Positions 9,188 to 17,016 are shown, numbered from the stretch's first letter. The stretch: 64,000 bases of DNA from CAWCGU01 sp963838095 (GCA_963838095.1 CAWIPO010000007.1:1-64000); one strand, 5' to 3'. The notes: generated by a model from the letters alone, not told the origin. Numbers and translations are program-made.

Positions 9188-9495
9188 CGAGAGTCCTCGG
9201 GCGGCTTGTACATCTCCCGAGGGCCTCTTGCCCCCCCGTAGAGCTCGTCAAGCATCTGCTCCTTCTGAATCTCCCAATCGGGTTCGCGACCTTCACCGAG
9301 AGGGGATGCCAGAGCGAGTAGACGCCTTCCCGCCTCCGCCGCTTCGGCGCGGGTCGGGTGCCGGGGCAAAGCCTGATCGATCGCCCTTCTGACGATCTCG
9401 CCCACGGAGACACCTGTGCGCGCCGACTCCTCGCGCAATCGCCGATCGCGCTCTTCGTCGACCATCACCTGTAGCCGTCGATCAAGTATGAGCAT
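9184..9495 (-). CDS. vapB: Ribbon-helix-helix-type antitoxin, VapB-like
   Basis: The first 45 residues form a plausible ribbon-helix-helix DNA-binding domain: a short strand (LQVMVDEERDRRLREES) and two helices around TGVSVGEIVRRAIDQAL. The rest is an acidic tail (EPDWEIQKEQMLDELYGG) suited to wrap and neutralise the PIN toxin encoded immediately downstream. Just upstream lies an AT-richer patch with the palindrome CAAGCTTG at 9509-9516 and TAAATT on the coding strand next to the ATG, a reasonable site for autoregulation, though no well-spaced -35 is visible. Confidence 0.75.
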   Translation of the reverse strand: MLILDRRLQVMVDEERDRRLREESARTGVSVGEIVRRAIDQALPRHPTRAEAAEAGRRLLALASPLGEGREPDWEIQKEQMLDELYGGARGPREMYKPPEDSR

Positions 9496-9606
9496 AATTT
9501 AGCATGTGCAAGCTTGAGCAATGGCGACGCCGGCGGCCCCGGCCGCTCATCTCCCGCGTGCTTCCGCGGGATCGCGGCGGCCGGGGCCGTGTGGAGCGCT
9601 GCAGCG

Positions 9607-9864
9607 TCAGTTGTTGAACGTGATCGCGTTCACCGCCGACTTGATCTTGGTCACGATCAGCTCGGCGAGCTCGGTTCCCTGGGTGCCGTTGAACCCCTTC
9701 ATCGCCGCCACCATCCCGACCATCAGCAGGCTGACCAGCAGGATCAGGCCGACGTATTCGACAGTGCCCTGGCCGCGCTCGGACGCCAACCGGCGGGTGC
9801 CGCGCTCGAGCAGCGCCAGGATCGCTCGGATCCTGATGTCCACGTAGTTGACCAGTGCGTTCAT
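9607..9864 (-). CDS. Flp/Fap-type pilin subunit
   Basis: This short type IVb pilin precursor has 85 residues. After a charged leader (ALLERGTRRLASERGQG) comes the Flp motif TVEYVGLILLVSLLMVGMVAAMK, with the conserved glutamate early in a hydrophobic helix. Processing by a TadV-type prepilin peptidase would be expected around the Gly-Gln-Gly. The pilin would assemble outside the cell through a Tad apparatus, but no tad genes are in the window, so the locus is an orphan pilin here. The leader is longer than in many Flp proteins. Confidence 0.75.
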   Translation of the reverse strand: MNALVNYVDIRIRAILALLERGTRRLASERGQGTVEYVGLILLVSLLMVGMVAAMKGFNGTQGTELAELIVTKIKSAVNAITFNN

Positions 9865-10287
9865 TCGCCCTCCGTTCGCTCGTTTGCAGTTGCCGAGCGA
9901 GCGTGGCGGCGATCGCGTAACCGATCAAGGCGCGAATGCGCAGACTTGCGCGCGGCTTTGAGTCAAGTTGCGCGCCGGTGGCTTTCCCGCATGCGCACGA
10001 ACGGCCGGTGGCGGCGCACCGCGGCACAGTGGCATTGGTCCCACGGCACCCCCGAGACGCTCGCTTCCGCATGCGATTGCGAGAGCGCCTGACGCGTTTG
10101 CAACCGCGCTTCCTGGTCGTCCTTTCCGAGAGCGTCGTCGCATCGCTCCGAGATGCCTGCTTCAAAGAGAAAGCGGTTATACGTCTCGCAACGCATGGGG
10201 AGCAGTTACGGCAGCCTGCGTGCTGAACACTTTCGCCCTTCGCGCGAAGGAGGAGCCCGGCATTTGGTCGGTAGTCTTCGCGCCGAG
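9865..10287. other. Intergenic, 423 bp, no supported gene
   Basis: Short frames exist on both strands but none shows a recognisable domain, credible start context or consistent codon bias. The stretch is rich in GCGC/CGCG words and contains TTCGCGCGAA near 10237. I see no RNA gene, terminator or mobile-element end. Confidence 0.4.
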
Positions 10288-10524
10288 ATGAGGGACGGTA
10301 GCTGCGTCAAGTGCGGACAAGACACCGTTCGCCAGCTCACCGGGGGTATCTATCGCGGCCAGAAGACCGCCCTCTATATCCGCGGCGGCGGCATGGTCAC
10401 CACCGCTTCCAGCTACGAGACCTTTCTCTGCTCCAGCTGCGGCTACTACGAGGATTACGTCACCGACGTCGACGCGCTCCAGCAAGTCGCCGACGGAGAT
10501 GGCGGCTGGGCCCGGCCGCAATAG
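10288..10524 (+). CDS. Small zinc-ribbon protein (78 aa)
   Basis: Starting at the ATG at 10288 the protein has two CxxC knuckles, CVKCG near residue 6 and CSSCG near residue 50, separated by about 40 residues with a strand-rich middle (TALYIRGGGMVTTASSYETFL). That is the layout of a treble-clef or zinc-ribbon protein that binds one zinc. Frames opening further upstream lack homology-like features, so the later start is chosen. No partner gene is adjacent and the function is unknown. Confidence 0.6.
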   Translation: MRDGSCVKCGQDTVRQLTGGIYRGQKTALYIRGGGMVTTASSYETFLCSSCGYYEDYVTDVDALQQVADGDGGWARPQ

Positions 10525-11091
10525 CCGCAATCTCGATCCCGGTTCGCGAAGGTGCATCGGGACCGAGCACGGCCTGGTTGAAGCTCAAGGCTGCAGGGCC
10601 TCCCTGCGGCAGGCGTGTACTCCTACCCCAACGTCGTCGCCATCGACCGCCGCAGCACGAGTCAACGGATTGATTCGATAGCGCGGTCCCGAGGCACTGT
10701 GATCGCTGCGTCCAACGGAGATCGCTCCCGCTCTGGACGACGAGCGGCTACGGCGCCTTCAGCGGAACGGGCGCGTGCGCAACACATGGAGGGCAGGCGC
10801 GAGCAGTCCCTGCCGCGCACTTCCGCTCTCGCGCGGAGCAGCAGCGTGCGACGCCGCGCCGAGGTGCTGCTCGCGCTGACGCGGCTTGTGGTCTGTCGTC
10901 AACCGCGCTGGCAGGGCATGCGGTCGACGTGGTTTGTGCTCACGCCGTCCGCCCAGGTGAGGCGAACTTTGAACCTCCAGACGCCGCTGTCTGGGCAGAC
11001 CCGCGGAGTGCGGGTGTGTCTGAGCCAGCTGGCGGCCATGAGCATCAATCCCGCTTGGGCTCCGTGGATTGGGGAGTAGGGTGATGCAGGT
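10525..11091. other. Intergenic, 567 bp, leader of the surface-protein gene
   Basis: No coding region is supported: the longest frame, opening at 10615, is Ser/Arg-rich with no domain. The last ~150 bp contain several short inverted repeats and could form a structured 5' leader for the surface protein, but I do not recognise a riboswitch class. A Shine-Dalgarno-like GGGGAGTAGG lies at 11071-11080. Confidence 0.35.
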
Positions 11092-12798
11092 TTGATTGTG
11101 AGCGGGAGAACCTCAGGCACGATCGTTGCCACGCTGGCGGCTCTGGCGCTAATCGCGACGCCCGCCGCCCAGGCAGCGCCCCCCGCGAATGACCAGGCGA
11201 GCGGTGCCGAGCTCGTGCCTGGCAGTTCATTCCCGGTCCTGTCGAGCACGGTCGCCGACATCTCCGATGCGACGACAACCGGCGACCCGCCGGTGCCCAG
11301 TTGCCAGCCGAACGTCTCGCGCAGCATCTGGTTCAAGATCACGCCGGACCAGACCGCGCCCTACCGGATCTGGGCCGCCGCCGAGGGAGGGCTGACCGCG
11401 ACGACCGTGGACGACACCGTGCTGGCCGTCTACACATCCGCAGGTGGGGCCGCCGGGCCTTTCACCGAGGTTCCCACCAGCCCCGCCGCCGGCACCGACG
11501 GCTGCGACGACGACGGGGCCACGACAGAGGATCTGCAGGCGAGGATCAACTCGACGCGGCTCACCGCCGGGACCGAGTATTGGATCGTGGTCTGGAAGTT
11601 CGGCGCGAGCGCGCCCACCGCGGGCAACACCGCGGTGCAGATCAGGATCGACCGGATCTTCAACGACACGGCGGCTGACGCCGAGCTGATCCCAGGCAAC
11701 AGCTTCCCGGTCCTCTCGAGCACGGTCGCCAACATCACCAATGCGACGACAACCGGCGACCCGCCGGTGCCCAGCTGCCAGTCGAGCGTCTCGCGCAGCA
11801 TGTGGTTCAAGTTCACGCCGGACCAGACCACGCCCTACCGGATCTGGGCCGCCGCCGAGGGGCCGACCGCGACGACCGTGGACGACACGGTGATGGCCGT
11901 CTACACCTCCGCAGGGGGGGCCGCTGGGCCCTTCACCGAGCTTCCCACCAACGTCGGCGCCGGCACCGACGGCTGCGACGACGACTCGGCCACGACAGAG
12001 GCTCTGCAGTCGAGGATCAACTCGACGCAGCTCAACGCCGGGACCGAGTATTGGATCGTGGTCTGGAAGTTCGGCGCGACGGCGCCCACCGTAGGCAATA
12101 CCACGGTGCAGATCAGGATCGACCGCGACACCGATCTCGACGGCAGTTTCGACGGCAGCGACAACTGCCCTGCCCTCGCCAACCCCGGCCAAGCCAACAA
12201 CGATGGCGACGCCCAGGGCGACGCCTGCGACCCCGACGACGACAACGACGGCGTCGAGGACACCTCCGACAGCTGCGCTACCGGCGCTGCCGCGGGCCTC
12301 GACACCGACGGTGATGGCTGCAAGGACACTGGTGAGGATTCAGACGACGACAACGACGGCGTGGCTGACGGCGTCGACAACTGCGCTACCGGTGCCGCGG
12401 CGGGCCTCGACACGGACGGTGACGGCTGCAAGGACGCCGGCGAGGATACGGACGACGACAACGACGGCGCCCTGAACGGCCAGGACAACTGCCAGCTGAC
12501 GGCTAACCTCGACCAGGCAGACGTCGACGCCGACGGCATCGGCAATCTCTGCGATTCCACCGACAACAGGCCCCCCACACCGGTCGCTACCTGCACGGTG
12601 CCAAAGATCGAGCGGGGAACAACGCTTCGGCGCACGAAGCGGAAGCTCAACAAGGCCGGGTGCACATCCGGTGAGGTAACGCGAGTTCACTCCAGGAGGG
12701 TTCCCCGCGGGAAGCTGATCCGGCTGAAGGCAAAGCCCGGAACCCTGCTAGCGGCCGGCGCCGCCGTCGACATCGTCGTCAGCTCAGGCCCCCGCTAA
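11092..12798 (+). CDS. Secreted surface protein: two PPC-like repeats, TSP3 Ca-binding repeats, PASTA-like tail
   Basis: The 568-residue product starts with a signal peptide (SGTIVATLAALALIATPAAQAA). Two ~158-residue domains follow, each with a SIWFKITPDQ/SMWFKFTPDQ strand, VDDTV(L/M)AVYTSAGGAAGPFTE, a GCDDD turn and AGTEYWIVVWKFG. They resemble bacterial pre-peptidase C-terminal (PPC) beta-sandwiches. Next come at least four aspartate-rich thrombospondin type-3 repeats (DDDNDGVEDTSDSC, DTDGDGCKDTGEDSDDDNDG), which bind calcium. The C-terminus (VPKIERGTTLRRTKRKLNKAGC to VDIVVSSG) resembles a PASTA domain. A cell-surface or matrix role is inferred. TTG at 11092 fits the ribosome-binding site best; GTG 11098 is possible. 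Confidence 0.8.
   Translation: MIVSGRTSGTIVATLAALALIATPAAQAAPPANDQASGAELVPGSSFPVLSSTVADISDATTTGDPPVPSCQPNVSRSIWFKITPDQTAPYRIWAAAEGGLTATTVDDTVLAVYTSAGGAAGPFTEVPTSPAAGTDGCDDDGATTEDLQARINSTRLTAGTEYWIVVWKFGASAPTAGNTAVQIRIDRIFNDTAADAELIPGNSFPVLSSTVANITNATTTGDPPVPSCQSSVSRSMWFKFTPDQTTPYRIWAAAEGPTATTVDDTVMAVYTSAGGAAGPFTELPTNVGAGTDGCDDDSATTEALQSRINSTQLNAGTEYWIVVWKFGATAPTVGNTTVQIRIDRDTDLDGSFDGSDNCPALANPGQANNDGDAQGDACDPDDDNDGVEDTSDSCATGAAAGLDTDGDGCKDTGEDSDDDNDGVADGVDNCATGAAAGLDTDGDGCKDAGEDTDDDNDGALNGQDNCQLTANLDQADVDADGIGNLCDSTDNRPPTPVATCTVPKIERGTTLRRTKRKLNKAGCTSGEVTRVHSRRVPRGKLIRLKAKPGTLLAAGAAVDIVVSSGPR
11216..12126 (+). repeat. Internal tandem duplication (~472 bp) in the surface-protein gene
   Basis: The DNA encoding the two PPC-like domains is duplicated: blocks starting near 11231 and 11705 are offset by 474 bp at the left and 471 bp at the right, with long identical runs such as the stretch encoding ATTTGDPPVPSCQ. 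The 3-bp difference is one lost codon in the AAAEG segment. The high nucleotide identity points to a recent in-frame duplication. Confidence 0.85.
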
Positions 12799-13234
12799 GC
12801 GCCACCGAGCCAGTAGGGCCGGCTGAGCGACTGAGGCGTCCCTTCGAGGCCTGAATCTGGCCCGAGACAATCGGCCACATGGCGATCCGCGCGCGTTCTG
12901 CTTCCCATGCGGGGGAGCAGCGAGCAACTTCATCTCAGCCAGTGCCCCGGTCGCGTGTCAGCGACACCGGCGCCGCAGTCGCCTATCGCGTGGAGCGGAA
13001 GCGCGGCATCCTCCCGCGGCGTCGAAGTAACGCCCCCTAGGTGAAGGGCCTGTTCAGCGCATTTAGTCGCTGCGCCCCAAGGCTGCCAGTTCCTCCGATA
13101 GCGCTTTCACGCGATTGCAGAAGTGCGATGCGCTCCACGCGAGACGCCTCCTGCTCGTCCCAATCGGCGACGAGATTCGCCACGAGGGTGACTGCTGCTC
13201 GCCAGGGAACGCGACACGGTGTTGCTGTCCATGC
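12799..13234. other. Intergenic, 436 bp, with repeat copy A and remnant-like coding
   Basis: This holds dispersed-repeat copy A (13027-13073). On the minus strand a short frame begins at the ATG overlapping the methyltransferase stop. With one frame change it would read LVANLVADWDEQEASRVERI and end at the TAG inside the repeat (QRLNALNRPFT). That looks protein-like but too short and broken to call. The left 200 bp show nothing recognisable. Confidence 0.4.
13027..13073 (+). repeat. Dispersed ~45-bp repeat, copy A
   Basis: The core GTAACGCCCCCTAGGTGAAG followed by GGCCTGTTCAGCGCATTTAG and TCGCTGC is shared almost base for base with copy C (15598-15645) and more loosely with copy B (14420-14464). 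Copies A and B also share CATCCTCCC about 20 bp upstream. All three are intergenic and in the same orientation. Confidence 0.75.
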
Positions 13235-13768
13235 TCATCCGCCCTGGGGCCGCCCCATCGCGCAGACCGCGGGGACCGGGTGCAGGTCCTCCACAAGCAC
13301 CCTGTCGACGGAGAATCCGCCCTCGCGTAGCCGGTCGGCCAGCTCGTTCCCGAGGTCCCGGGCTCGCTCCGGCGCGGAGTGGCGCGCGTCCCAGAAGATG
13401 TAGACGGCCCCATCCCGCGCGAGGTGCTCGCGGACGGCACCGAGGGCCGCCTCCGGCTGCAGCCAGAAGGGAGCGACGTTGAAGGCGAAGACCTTGTCGA
13501 AGCGCCGATCGCCGAGATCCGCGTCCTCCAGCGCGAAAGCCTCGAGCACAGCCCTGCCCGCGTCGATGTGCTCGCGGTTCCTCCGCGTGGCCATCTCGAT
13601 CATCTTGGGTGAACGGTCGATCGCCGTGATCGTTCCCGTCGTCAGCCTCTCGCAGACCAGGGAGACCGCAACGCCGTGGCCGCAGCCGACCTCGAGCAGG
13701 CGGTCGGCCGGGCGGACCTCCAGAGTGTCGACCGCCCAGACGAACCGCTCCGATGCCTTGCCCGCCAT
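13235..13768 (-). CDS. Class I SAM-dependent methyltransferase
   Basis: The protein is a 177-residue small-molecule or unspecified methyltransferase of the Rossmann type. Motif I is LLEVGCGHGVAVSLV near residue 24, followed by ITAIDRSPKMIEMATRR (acidic residue after strand 2), FALEDADLGDRRFDKVFAFNV (motif IV region) and a final strand pair (DGAVYIFWDAR). The short length and absence of a cap domain leave the substrate open. It is preceded head-to-head by the DHFR fragment at 13794. Its TGA overlaps the start of a small unassigned frame. Confidence 0.8.
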   Translation of the reverse strand: MAGKASERFVWAVDTLEVRPADRLLEVGCGHGVAVSLVCERLTTGTITAIDRSPKMIEMATRRNREHIDAGRAVLEAFALEDADLGDRRFDKVFAFNVAPFWLQPEAALGAVREHLARDGAVYIFWDARHSAPERARDLGNELADRLREGGFSVDRVLVEDLHPVPAVCAMGRPQGG

Positions 13769-13793
13769 GCCCGAGCAATAGCATCACGCGCCC

Positions 13794-13931
13794 GTGAAGC
13801 CCATGCTGATCTACTCGCTGAGCCTCTCGGTGGACGGCTTTATTGCCGACCGCGACGGCGCGTGTCTGCGCGATGTGGAAACGAAACTGCGCACCCGCTC
13901 CTCGCGCGAAGAAGCAGCAACTGCTCGCTGA
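13794..13931 (+). pseudogene. N-terminal fragment of a RibD/DHFR-like reductase
   Basis: GTG at 13794 opens a frame reading VKPMLIYSLSLSVDGFIADRDG, the N-terminal strand and loop of the RibD C-terminal/dihydrofolate-reductase-like family (usually about 180-190 residues). After roughly 23 residues the similarity ends abruptly near 13862. The frame continues as unrelated CLRDVETKLRTRSS sequence and stops at 13931. No remainder of the reductase is visible downstream, so this is a truncated remnant, probably cut by a deletion or insertion. Confidence 0.6.
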
Positions 13932-14007
13932 CCGCTCGCTCCAGCGCCGCGAGCTGCGTCCTCGGCGCAGCCAACCCGGGTGCCGTCACTGTCGTACCGT
14001 GTCGACC

Positions 14008-14307
14008 ATGGATCAGATCAGGTTCAGGACGACAATCGACGGCGAATACCTGGCCACCTTCGATGGCGCGGTACTGGATCTATTCGGCGCGGACGTTCCC
14101 GGAGCGGGGGCGAATGAGCGGTTCCACCGCGACCTGATGACGATCACCATTGACGAGCCCGACCGCAAGGGCACCCGCAAGCTTGTGATCTACGCCGGAG
14201 TGGGTCCGGGTCGGAAGGTGCCGAGTCGCTACCTCCTTATCGGCGAGCAGGATCGCGCCGTGATCGACTTCTTCGAGCGCGTCCGCGCCGCGCTACCGAC
14301 GACCTGA
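14008..14307 (+). CDS. Uncharacterised 99-aa protein
   Basis: The frame from the ATG at 14008 encodes a compact beta-rich protein: strands IRFRTTIDGEYLATFDGAVLDLF, DLMTITIDEP, TRKLVIYAGVG and SRYLLIGEQ, then an amphipathic helix (AVIDFFERVRAALP). A strand-rich core closed by a C-terminal helix resembles a PH-like fold. Codon bias is normal. It is a single gene between the DHFR fragment and repeat copy B. I do not recognise the family and assign no function. Confidence 0.6.
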   Translation: MDQIRFRTTIDGEYLATFDGAVLDLFGADVPGAGANERFHRDLMTITIDEPDRKGTRKLVIYAGVGPGRKVPSRYLLIGEQDRAVIDFFERVRAALPTT

Positions 14308-14419
14308 CGTTCGCCGCGCCACGCTGATCTCATTCGATGGTCGTTAGGGACGACGTCGGCGGGGTCGTGCCGCGCTTCTCCTTCGCGCGAAAAGCGACAT
14401 CCTCCCCGTGATGTCGGGG

Positions 14420-14464
14420 TAGCGCCCCTAGGTGAAGCGCCTGTTGAACGGAATCAGGGACTGT
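14420..14464 (+). repeat. Dispersed ~45-bp repeat, copy B
   Basis: GTAGCGCCCCTAGGTGAAGC then GCCTGTTGAACGGAATCAGG is the most diverged of the three copies. It is preceded by a small hairpin, CCCCG-TGATGT-CGGGG, at 14405-14420 and by the CATCCTCCC word also found before copy A. Confidence 0.65.
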
Positions 14465-14500
14465 GCAGGAGCACCCGCTACCCGCTAATCGGGGAGCGCC

Positions 14501-14902
14501 CTACTCGCTCAGCCCGGCAGCTTCAAGGGCCTCGGCCTCGCTCACGAAAACCCGCCACCAGATGGCCTTCTTGTTGCGCCACTCGGTGACCTGCCAGGAC
14601 GTGTGCTCCATGGACGCGCCGCTCCCCTTGCCATGACCGCGAAGGCGATAGCGCGCAACTGTGACGTCTCCAAGGTCTCGTACCTCGTCGATCTCCGTGC
14701 TGAAGTCGGGAGAGACGCCGAGCAGTCCTTCCCACCAGCTCCGGATTCCTTCGTGGCCGTGGTAGGGGCTGCCGCCTTCCAGCTCCAGGATGCGCGAGAA
14801 GAACTCCATGTCCGGGTCGCAGAGTTCGAGGAAGGCATCGAGGTCGCGCCGGTTGAAGGCGTCAACGGCTCGGTGTACGAGTTCGACGTTCTCCCCCGAC
14901 AT
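14501..14902 (-). CDS. NTF2-like (SnoaL-type) protein, tandem copy 3
   Basis: A 133-residue NTF2-like alpha+beta barrel protein. The N-terminal helix NVELVHRAVDAFNRRDLDAFLELCDPDMEF, the YHGHEGIRSWWEGLL helix and strands TVARYRLRGHGK, TSWQVTEWRNKKAIWWRVF are the SnoaL-like pattern. Such proteins range from cyclases to isomerases and many have no known ligand. It is last in a tandem array of three, each pair separated by the same three bases (GCG) between TAG and ATG, so the array is one transcription unit born by duplication. Confidence 0.8.
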   Translation of the reverse strand: MSGENVELVHRAVDAFNRRDLDAFLELCDPDMEFFSRILELEGGSPYHGHEGIRSWWEGLLGVSPDFSTEIDEVRDLGDVTVARYRLRGHGKGSGASMEHTSWQVTEWRNKKAIWWRVFVSEAEALEAAGLSE

Positions 14903-14905
14903 CGC

Positions 14906-15085
14906 CTACTCCCGCAGCCCGGCGGCTTCGAGGGCTTCGCTCTCGCTGGCACAGATGTACCACCAGGTCATCTTGCCCGCCCGCCATCCCACCTCGGCGT
15001 GGTTGAGCGCGACGAAGGCATCGAGGTCGCGCCGGTTGAAGGCATCGTTCACCTGATGGAGCAGCTCGACGTTCTCCTGCGACAT
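14906..15085 (-). pseudogene. Internally deleted SnoaL-like gene, tandem copy 2 (59 aa)
   Basis: The frame is open from ATG 15085 to TAG 14906 but encodes only the two ends of the family. MSQENVELLHQVNDAFNRRD and LDAFVALNHAEVGW match the N-terminus of its neighbours. KMTWWYICASESEALEAAGLRE matches their C-terminus. About 75 residues, including the barrel core, are missing with the frame preserved. The start and stop contexts (GAGTAGGCGATGTC junctions) are intact, so it may be translated, but a 59-residue piece cannot form the NTF2 barrel alone. Confidence 0.7.
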
Positions 15086-15088
15086 CGC

Positions 15089-15496
15089 CTACTCGCTCAG
15101 CCCGGCGGCTTCGAGGGCGTCCTTGGGGTCGAGATAGGTCCGAACGCGAATTCCTTTGCCGTTCTTGAAGTCAGCCACATAGCCGAGAGGTGACTCGGTT
15201 TGAACTCCGCTCGCTTTGCCACGCGTGCGGAGGAGGCCGATCGCGACGATCCGATCGCCAAGGTCGCGGATGTCGGTGAACTCAACGTGGATTTCTGCGA
15301 GCGTTTCGTCCACCTCGCGAAGCAACTCTCGCACCCCGTCGTGCCCTCGATACACCGTCGCTTCCCCGCCGAGCATTACCAGCAGTGCCGGGTACCACTC
15401 CACCTCCGGGTCGAGGCCCTCCAGCAGCGTCTCAGCGTCTCGGCGGTTGTAAGCGTCGGCCCCCCGCTTGAAAAGTTCGACGTTCTCCTGCGACAT
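15089..15496 (-). CDS. NTF2-like (SnoaL-type) protein, tandem copy 1
   Basis: First of the tandem array, 135 residues and complete. MSQENVELFKRGADAYNRRDAETLLEGLDPEVEW is the N-terminal helix pair, VYRGHDGVRELLREVDETL the third helix, and VEFTDIRDLGDRIVAIGLLRTRGKASG the strand pair of the barrel, ending DALEAAGLSE like its neighbours. The ligand or reaction is unknown. Repeat copy C lies about 100 bp upstream of its start. Confidence 0.8.
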   Translation of the reverse strand: MSQENVELFKRGADAYNRRDAETLLEGLDPEVEWYPALLVMLGGEATVYRGHDGVRELLREVDETLAEIHVEFTDIRDLGDRIVAIGLLRTRGKASGVQTESPLGYVADFKNGKGIRVRTYLDPKDALEAAGLSE

Positions 15497-15597
15497 CGCC
15501 CGCGCAGTATCTCGCGTAGCGCCGGGGCTAGAGTGCCCGCACTAAGGCCATATGGACACCCCCATGCGTGGGCGTCGGGCAGGGGCCGAGTGAGCAG

Positions 15598-15645
15598 GTA
15601 ACGCCCCTAGGTGAAGGGCCCTGTTCAGCCCATTTAGTCGCTGCC
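15598..15645 (+). repeat. Dispersed ~45-bp repeat, copy C
   Basis: GTAACGCCCCTAGGTGAAGG then GCCCTGTTCAGCCCATTTAG and TCGCTGC match copy A with only a few substitutions and indels. It lies in the 224-bp space between the SnoaL-like array and the cupin gene, in the same orientation as the other copies. Confidence 0.75.
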
Positions 15646-15720
15646 CACCCGGCCTGCCCGTCACTGGGTTCGCCGCCGGCCGGTCGTCGGCTCGCGTTGC
15701 ACGGGCGACGGAAACCGGGC

Positions 15721-16218
15721 TCAGGGAAGCGGGTGGGACTGTGCCAGCGGCGGGCCGAGGACCGTCATGCCCGCGTCCTCCGCGAGCGCCGTGAAGGCCT
15801 CCCGCACAGCCGATCCCTCGCCGGCCACCTCCGCGAAGCGCTCGAAGAATCGCTCCATCCCCGGCGATGCGGGGGTGAAGACGAAGAGCATGTGGGCCTT
15901 GCCCTCGCTCACGTTCTGCCAGCTGTGGGGTGTATCCCGCGGGACGAACGCGAACGAGCCCGGCGCCATGTCCATGACCTCATCTTCGATCCGTAGGCGA
16001 AACGCTCCGTCGACGAAGTACATGACCTCGTCCTCGTTCGCGTGCTTGTGAAAGGGCGGACCCTCCCCGGGCATCGTGACGCTCTCGCAGGCCGTCAGCG
16101 CCCCACCGGTCTCCTCACCACGAGCCTTGATCTCGAGCGGCCCCCCCGTCGCAACCGGATTACGCAGCGAGTCGCCCTCTCCCCGCCCCGCGTGGATGGG
16201 TCGGGCGTCGCCGCTCAT
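15721..16218 (-). CDS. Cupin-domain protein
   Basis: A single-domain cupin of 165 residues. Cupin motif 1 is seen as PFHKHANEDEVMYFVDGAFRL (two His and a Glu that would bind the metal), and motif 2 as PGSFAFVPRDTPHSWQNVSEG with a third His. An acidic helical tail (MERFFERFAEVAGEG) follows. Cupins of this kind may be dioxygenases, isomerases or binding proteins, and the substrate is unknown. Its ATG overlaps the stop of the upstream NTF2-like gene (ATGA), so the two are one operon. Confidence 0.8.
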   Translation of the reverse strand: MSGDARPIHAGRGEGDSLRNPVATGGPLEIKARGEETGGALTACESVTMPGEGPPFHKHANEDEVMYFVDGAFRLRIEDEVMDMAPGSFAFVPRDTPHSWQNVSEGKAHMLFVFTPASPGMERFFERFAEVAGEGSAVREAFTALAEDAGMTVLGPPLAQSHPLP

Positions 16219-16547
16219 GGCCTCTCCATGCGGGTGTCGGGACCCGGGTTGTCGGCGTGGCGGTGGACGATCTTCCAGGCGTCATCCTCGCGCCGGTAGA
16301 TGTGCGTCACGCGAACCAACACTGGCGCCACGGGGCGCCCGGCGATCGATCCGTTGAAGCGCTCGAAGCCCAGGGTGTAGGCCATGTCTCCATCCACCCC
16401 GACGACCTCGACGTCGAAGTGGAAGTCGCTGACGTCGGAAAACCGCGACGCGACCCATGTAAACGTCTCGCTCAGCTTGTCCCACCCGGACTGGGACATG
16501 CCGATCGCGCCGAAGAGTGTCACCTCGCCGTGCTCCTCATTTCCCAT
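16215..16547 (-). CDS. NTF2-like protein, N-terminally short
   Basis: From ATG 16547 the 110-residue product reads GEVTLFGAIGMSQSGWDKLSETFTWVASRF, DFHFDVEVVGVDGDMAYTLGFERF, and ends with the typical VRVTHIYRREDDAWKIVHRHAD strand pair of ketosteroid-isomerase-like proteins. The usual first helix (about 25-30 residues before VTLFGA) is absent. The upstream in-frame codons read RDLAARAAGS-like sequence with no helix pattern, so the gene is either truncated or frameshifted near 16550. It precedes the cupin gene with a 4-bp overlap. Confidence 0.65.
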   Translation of the reverse strand: MGNEEHGEVTLFGAIGMSQSGWDKLSETFTWVASRFSDVSDFHFDVEVVGVDGDMAYTLGFERFNGSIAGRPVAPVLVRVTHIYRREDDAWKIVHRHADNPGPDTRMERP

Positions 16548-16635
16548 CAGACCTCCCTCGGTCGCGTCCGCGGTCCGCGATCCGGCCGCGCGAGCCAAGT
16601 CTCTCACGGGCCGAGTAGGGCCGGCGAGGCGGCGG

Positions 16636-17016
16636 TCAGCTCGTGGCGCCGAGCGCCGTCCGCAGAGCAGCGATGTCGTCCGCCCCGAAGACGACGCGGT
16701 TCTGCGTTGCGACGTAGACGAGATCGAGGTTCACTCCGGCCTTGGCGATCTTGCGGGTCAGGTCCGCCAGCACGCCGGGGCGATCCTCGACGTCGATCAC
16801 GACCACTTCGCGCTCGCGGCTGACCGCGACGTGGGAAATCGCCAGCGCATGCTTCACGGCCTCGGCATGCGGGACGAGTATGTGAAGCTCGGCCCGCTCG
16901 CCCGGCCCGACACACGTGGCGGCTGCGATGTTCACGCCGGCATCGCTGATCGCCGCCGCCACCCGTGACAGCGCCCCCGGGGTGTTCTCGATGTCGATGA
17001 CCAGGTCGACTGCCAT
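16636..17016 (-). CDS. Tandem ACT-domain protein
   Basis: From ATG 17016 the 126 residues form two ACT domains in a row: VDLVIDIENTPGALSRVAAAISDAGVNIAA (first strand-helix unit) and VVVIDVEDRPGVLADLTRKIAKAGVNLDLVYV (second). ACT domains bind amino acids or other small ligands and regulate enzymes or act alone. No catalytic domain is attached, so this is a stand-alone regulatory protein. In-frame codons upstream give an Arg/Pro-rich stretch without homology, hence the later start. Confidence 0.8.
   Translation of the reverse strand: MAVDLVIDIENTPGALSRVAAAISDAGVNIAAATCVGPGERAELHILVPHAEAVKHALAISHVAVSREREVVVIDVEDRPGVLADLTRKIAKAGVNLDLVYVATQNRVVFGADDIAALRTALGATS

Noticed and set aside
10615..11079. 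Open frame of 154 codons before the surface protein
   Set aside because: Ser/Arg-rich, no domain, no ribosome-binding site, typical of GC-rich shadow frames.
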